From Fructilactobacillus carniphilus (lineage in GTDB: Bacteria > Bacillota > Bacilli > Lactobacillales > Lactobacillaceae): 64,000 bases of DNA. Where the stretch lies: NCBI RefSeq assembly GCF_024029675.1, contig NZ_CP097121.1:310001-374000 (forward strand), written 5' to 3'. Position 1 is the first letter of the stretch. Each line of letters starts with the position of its first letter. The position numbers were made by a program, and so were the translations under genes. Below, one piece after another: positions 60,679 to 64,000 of the stretch. Under the pieces are notes generated by a model. The model worked only from the letters and a program-made list of their open reading frames with translations, did not search any database and was not told the origin of the DNA.

Positions 60679-62385
60679 ATGAAACAATCAAGAATGTTAA
60701 TTCCGACCCAGAAACAGGATCCCACGGGGGCCGAGGCCCTGAGTCACAGGATGTTACTGCGAGCTGGCTATATTCAACAAGTATCAGCCGGAACGTATGC
60801 GTATCTGCCGTTGGCTTATCGGGTGCTTGAAAAAATTGAACGTATTATTAAACGAGCAATGGATGCTTCCGGGGCCTGTGAAATGCTGGTTCCAGAAATC
60901 ATTCCTGCTCAATTCTGGCAGGATTCCGGTCGTTACGATACCTATGGTGATGAATTGTTTAAGCTCAAAAACCGACACGACACGGAATTCATTTTAGGAC
61001 CAACACACGAAGAAACTTTTACGGAATTGATTAAGAGCTCGGTCAAGTCCTACAAAAAATTACCGTTAAACTTGTATCAAATTCAAAGCAAGTTTCGTGA
61101 TGAAGACCGATCCCGGTACGGATTACTCCGGAGTCGGGAATTCTTGATGCTCGATTCTTATTCTTTCTCCGCTAACGAAGCGGATTTAGATCAAATTTAT
61201 AAAGAAATGCGCGGAGCGTTTGAATCCATTTTTAACCAAATCGGACTATCCTACCGGGGCATCATTGGGGATAGTGGCAGCATGGGTGGCTCTGATTCAA
61301 TGGAATTTTCTGCTCCGGCAGCCGTGGGGGAAGATACGATTGTTTATTCCAATGACAGTGAATACGCTGCTAACTTGGAAATGGCCACGAATATGTTCGT
61401 GCCCCAGAAATCACATGCGGAAGCCCAGCCATTAGAACTGGTTGATACTCCGGATGTCAAAACGATTGACCAGGTAACCGAATTCTTTGCCATTCACCCC
61501 GATCAAGTGGTCAAGAGTTTGCTGTACCTCGCTGATGAACAACCAGTGATTGTGTTAACGCGTGGCGATCAGGTTGCCAACGAAGCTAAGTTAAAACACG
61601 TTTTAGGTGCCGATACGTTAGAATTAGCCACTCCGGCTCAGGTAGCAGAATTATTAGACGTCCAACCGGGTGCGGTGGGTCCTTTTGATTTGCCGGCTGA
61701 AACAAAGGTCATCGCGGATGAATACGTGCAACCCATGGTGAACGCTATTGTGGGTGCTAACCAAACTGGCAAGCATTACCAAGGCTTTAATCCGACGAGA
61801 GATTTACCTGATTTAGAGTATGCGGATGTTCGCACGGTCAAGGAAGGGGATATTTCCCCTGATGGTAGTGGAGAATTGCAGTTTACTAAGGGAATTGAAA
61901 TTGGACATATTTTTAAATTGGGGACCCGGTATTCAAAGGTGCTCGGGGCTGATATTCTCGATGAAAACGGTCGGCAACAACCAATTATCATGGGTTGTTA
62001 CGGGATTGGAGTTAGCCGGTTACTATCTGCTGTAGCTGAACAGCAAGCTGACGAAAACGGACTGGTCTGGCCAACGGCAATTGCTCCGTTTGATGTGCAT
62101 GTGATTCCCACGAATGTTAAAAAGGAAGAACAGGCAGAATTAGCCACGCAAATTACGACTAGCTTAGAAGAAGCTGGCTTTGAAGTGCTAGTTGATGATC
62201 GCAAAGAACGGGCCGGGGTTAAATTTGCTGATTCCGACTTAATCGGAGTTCCGATTCGAGTCACCATCGGGAAAAAGGCCGATGAAGGAATCGTGGAAGT
62301 TAAAATCAGAAAAACCGGCGAAACGGTTGAAACTAAGGTTGATGATTTACAAAACACGATTAAAATTTTAGCAAAAGAGATTTAG
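60679..62385 (+). CDS. proS: Prolyl-tRNA synthetase (bacterial type with editing domain)
   Basis: A 568-residue class II synthetase. Motif 1-region RMLLRAGYIQQVSAGTYAYLPL, the GPTHEETFTELI proline/ATP motif (about residues 108-119), motif 2 FRDEDRSRYGLLRSREFLM and motif 3 GCYGIGVSRLLSA are all visible. An inserted domain (about 220-400) is the editing module that clears Ala-tRNA-Pro. The C-terminal anticodon domain ends IKILAKEI. TAGGAGTG lies 8-13 bases before ATG 60679. It belongs to the rseP-proS-polC run. Confidence 0.97.
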   Translation: MKQSRMLIPTQKQDPTGAEALSHRMLLRAGYIQQVSAGTYAYLPLAYRVLEKIERIIKRAMDASGACEMLVPEIIPAQFWQDSGRYDTYGDELFKLKNRHDTEFILGPTHEETFTELIKSSVKSYKKLPLNLYQIQSKFRDEDRSRYGLLRSREFLMLDSYSFSANEADLDQIYKEMRGAFESIFNQIGLSYRGIIGDSGSMGGSDSMEFSAPAAVGEDTIVYSNDSEYAANLEMATNMFVPQKSHAEAQPLELVDTPDVKTIDQVTEFFAIHPDQVVKSLLYLADEQPVIVLTRGDQVANEAKLKHVLGADTLELATPAQVAELLDVQPGAVGPFDLPAETKVIADEYVQPMVNAIVGANQTGKHYQGFNPTRDLPDLEYADVRTVKEGDISPDGSGELQFTKGIEIGHIFKLGTRYSKVLGADILDENGRQQPIIMGCYGIGVSRLLSAVAEQQADENGLVWPTAIAPFDVHVIPTNVKKEEQAELATQITTSLEEAGFEVLVDDRKERAGVKFADSDLIGVPIRVTIGKKADEGIVEVKIRKTGETVETKVDDLQNTIKILAKEI

Positions 62386-62386
62386 G

Positions 62387-62416
62387 CAAAAGACCAGCTG
62401 CAGACTGGTCTTTTTT
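62387..62416 (+). terminator. Terminator between proS and polC
   Basis: A 10-bp perfect stem AAAAGACCAG/CTGGTCTTTT (62388-62397 and 62405-62414) with a 7-base loop and T-run, 20 bases before the polC start. Confidence 0.9.
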
Positions 62417-62435
62417 GCACCACAGGAGGTTATTA

Positions 62436-64000
62436 GTGGCACTAACTAAAGAAGAACGTTTGCAAAAACTATTGGATCAAATTGGTTGGCCCACGGACCA
62501 ACGGGATGAATTTACAAACGGCCAGATTGCCCAAGTTACAGTCCATCAGCAGTCGAATCGCTGGGAGTTCACGTTGCAGTTCGAGCACGTTCTGCCGTTC
62601 GTCACGTTTCAAAAGTTGTTTGGTGATTTGCAACAGTCGTTTCAAGACATTGCCACGGTCGAACTAAAGATTCACACGGACCAACAGGATGTTCCCAGTC
62701 GAGAACTAGGTGACTACTGGAATTGGGTGGTTCAGCATGCTGGGTTACATTCCAATTTGACCCAGGAGTTATTAAATAATCATGTCCCAGAAGTTGACGA
62801 TGCTGGTCGGATTAATTTTTTAGCCATGAACGAAGTGGTCAAGGACTTTATGACGAACAATGCGTTGGGACCCATTGAAGAGCTTTATCACCAGCTGGGT
62901 TTTCCCGCCTTTACAATTCATACGTTTGTTGATGAATCAGCCTCGCAGGCGCAGATTGAGGAACTAAAGGCGAAAAAGAAAGAACGAGACGAACAACTGG
63001 CCCAACAAGCCCGCTTGGCCATGGAAAAAAGTAGTGCTCACAAGACTGGACCGAACAAGAACGGAACGTTGCAAGTGGGAAGAAAGATTGCAGCTAATTT
63101 AGATGTGACCCAAATGGCCGATATTACAGAGGAAGAACGCTCGGTGGTTATTAATGGTTATGTGTTTAACAAGGAACTGCGGAAGTTAAAATCCGGGCGG
63201 GAATTACTCATTTTAGAAATTACCGATTATACCTCCTCGTTAACGGTGAAACTGTTTTCCAATGACGAAGCTGACATGGAGATGTTTGAAAACTTTCAGG
63301 CCGGCGGTTGGATTAAAGTTCGTGGTGGGGTGCAAGAGGACAGTTATTCGAATGAACTGACGATGATTGCCCGCGACGTGATGCCGATTGACCACCAGGA
63401 GCGAGCAGATCAAGCTCCAGATGATGATAAACGGGTCGAACTGCACCTGCATTCTAACATGAGCCAAATGGACGCCACGAACTCCATTTCGGACTACGTG
63501 AAACGGGCTAAACAATGGGGACACACGGCACTAGCCGTCACCGATCACGACAACGTTCAAGCCTTTCCGGAATCCTATCAGGCGGGGCAGCAAAATGACG
63601 TGAAAATGATTTACGGGATGGAAGCCAACGTGGTTGATGACGGAGAACCGATTGGATTCAATGACCAACACGTGAACCTGAAAGAGGCCACGTACGTTGT
63701 GTTTGATACGGAAACGACCGGGCTTTCTGCTGTGTATGATCGCGTGATCGAATTGTCTGCGGTTAAGATGCAGGGCAATAATGTCATTGATGAATTTGAA
63801 GAGTTCATTGATCCGGGATTTCATTTGTCCGAGCAAACCACTAATTTAACGTCAATTACGGACGAAATGGTGGCCGGTTCAAAGTCAGAACAAGAGGTCT
63901 TTAGCCTCTTTCGGGAATTTTGTGGAGATGCCATTATCGTGGGGCACAACGTCACCTTCGACGTGGGTTTTATGAACACGGGCTATAAACGCCACGGCAT
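62436..64000 (+). CDS. polC: DNA polymerase III subunit alpha, PolC type (N-terminal part; runs off window)
   Basis: About 521 residues are visible and the frame is open to the right edge. Order seen: N-terminal domain I, an OB-fold region (VVINGYVFNKELRKLKSGRELLILEITDYTSSLTVKLFSND), and the PHP domain beginning RVELHLHSNMSQMDATNSISDYVKRAKQWGHTALAVTDHDN. The inserted DnaQ-like 3'-5' exonuclease follows, with YVVFDTETTGLSAVYDRVIEL and HNVTFDVGFM. This PHP-split-by-exonuclease layout defines PolC, the main replicase of low-GC Gram-positives. GTG 62436 has CAGGAGG 7-8 bases upstream. The polymerase palm lies beyond the window. Confidence 0.97.
   Translation, partial: MALTKEERLQKLLDQIGWPTDQRDEFTNGQIAQVTVHQQSNRWEFTLQFEHVLPFVTFQKLFGDLQQSFQDIATVELKIHTDQQDVPSRELGDYWNWVVQHAGLHSNLTQELLNNHVPEVDDAGRINFLAMNEVVKDFMTNNALGPIEELYHQLGFPAFTIHTFVDESASQAQIEELKAKKKERDEQLAQQARLAMEKSSAHKTGPNKNGTLQVGRKIAANLDVTQMADITEEERSVVINGYVFNKELRKLKSGRELLILEITDYTSSLTVKLFSNDEADMEMFENFQAGGWIKVRGGVQEDSYSNELTMIARDVMPIDHQERADQAPDDDKRVELHLHSNMSQMDATNSISDYVKRAKQWGHTALAVTDHDNVQAFPESYQAGQQNDVKMIYGMEANVVDDGEPIGFNDQHVNLKEATYVVFDTETTGLSAVYDRVIELSAVKMQGNNVIDEFEEFIDPGFHLSEQTTNLTSITDEMVAGSKSEQEVFSLFREFCGDAIIVGHNVTFDVGFMNTGYKRHG

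Overview
The window looks like chromosome from a low-to-moderate GC Gram-positive of the family Lactobacillaceae. The basis is gene order (rpsB-tsf-pyrH-frr-uppS-cdsA-rseP-proS-polC; recJ-apt; lexA/ynzC/yneF) and the regulatory repertoire: an SMK-box (SAM-III) on metK, two T-boxes, a PyrR-type attenuator and a LexA box. It also has a KxYKxGKxW/LPxTG mucin-binding-type adhesin and a CCA-less tRNA gene. I cannot fix genus or species. I saw no prophage structural genes, insertion sequences or CRISPR array.

Layout: 1-3.75 kb holds the 3' end of rnz, a LapA-like membrane protein, recJ, apt and tRNA-Ser(CGA). 3.75-6.0 kb holds a potassium-channel-like gene, a frameshifted DUF1516 (YisL-type) gene and a divergent pair of HTH regulators resembling a phage CI/Cro or HdiR switch. 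6.2-11.1 kb holds a 2-hydroxycarboxylate transporter, a DUF5067-like lipoprotein, NADH oxidase and an aminotransferase. 11.4-19.8 kb is one 2804-residue surface adhesin with nine near-identical 606-bp tandem repeats. 20-28.6 kb holds mvaS, a PyrR-attenuated uracil permease, a polar amino-acid ABC transporter, an eight-helix membrane protein of unknown role, SMK-metK and a DHA2-type MFS exporter. 28.6-34.3 kb holds a YtqB-like methyltransferase, T-box-leuS, a YtgP/MurJ-like flippase and a TMEM175-like channel.

34.4-37.9 kb holds an ACT-domain protein, a thiamine-diphosphate 2-keto-acid decarboxylase and, convergent to it, a zinc alcohol dehydrogenase. The last two could together form an Ehrlich-type 2-keto acid to alcohol route. 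38-43.4 kb is drug-efflux-like: an ABC-2 exporter with its own TetR regulator and a palindromic operator on the promoter, an Lsa/Vga-like ABC-F protein and an MFS transporter. 43.4-48.9 kb holds nnrD, pepV, a T-box-controlled MetQ-like protein plus M20 peptidase without metN/metI, and a deoxynucleoside kinase. 48.9-51.0 kb is a compact operon (two small membrane or acidic proteins of unknown function, a CPBP protease, a PgpA-like phosphatase). 51-54.1 kb holds lexA/ynzC/yneF, plsC, a TrmN6-like methylase and a GIY-YIG protein. The rest is the translation, lipid and cell-wall housekeeping block ending in the 5' part of polC.

The most unusual items are the mosaic adhesin array with a perfect palindrome at its likely transcription start, the frameshifted DUF1516 gene, the MetQ/M20 unit lacking its transporter, the keto-acid decarboxylase/ADH pair, the self-cleavable-type regulator pair without a phage, and the uncharacterised 48.9-51.0 kb operon. 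I found no clear wholly new system.
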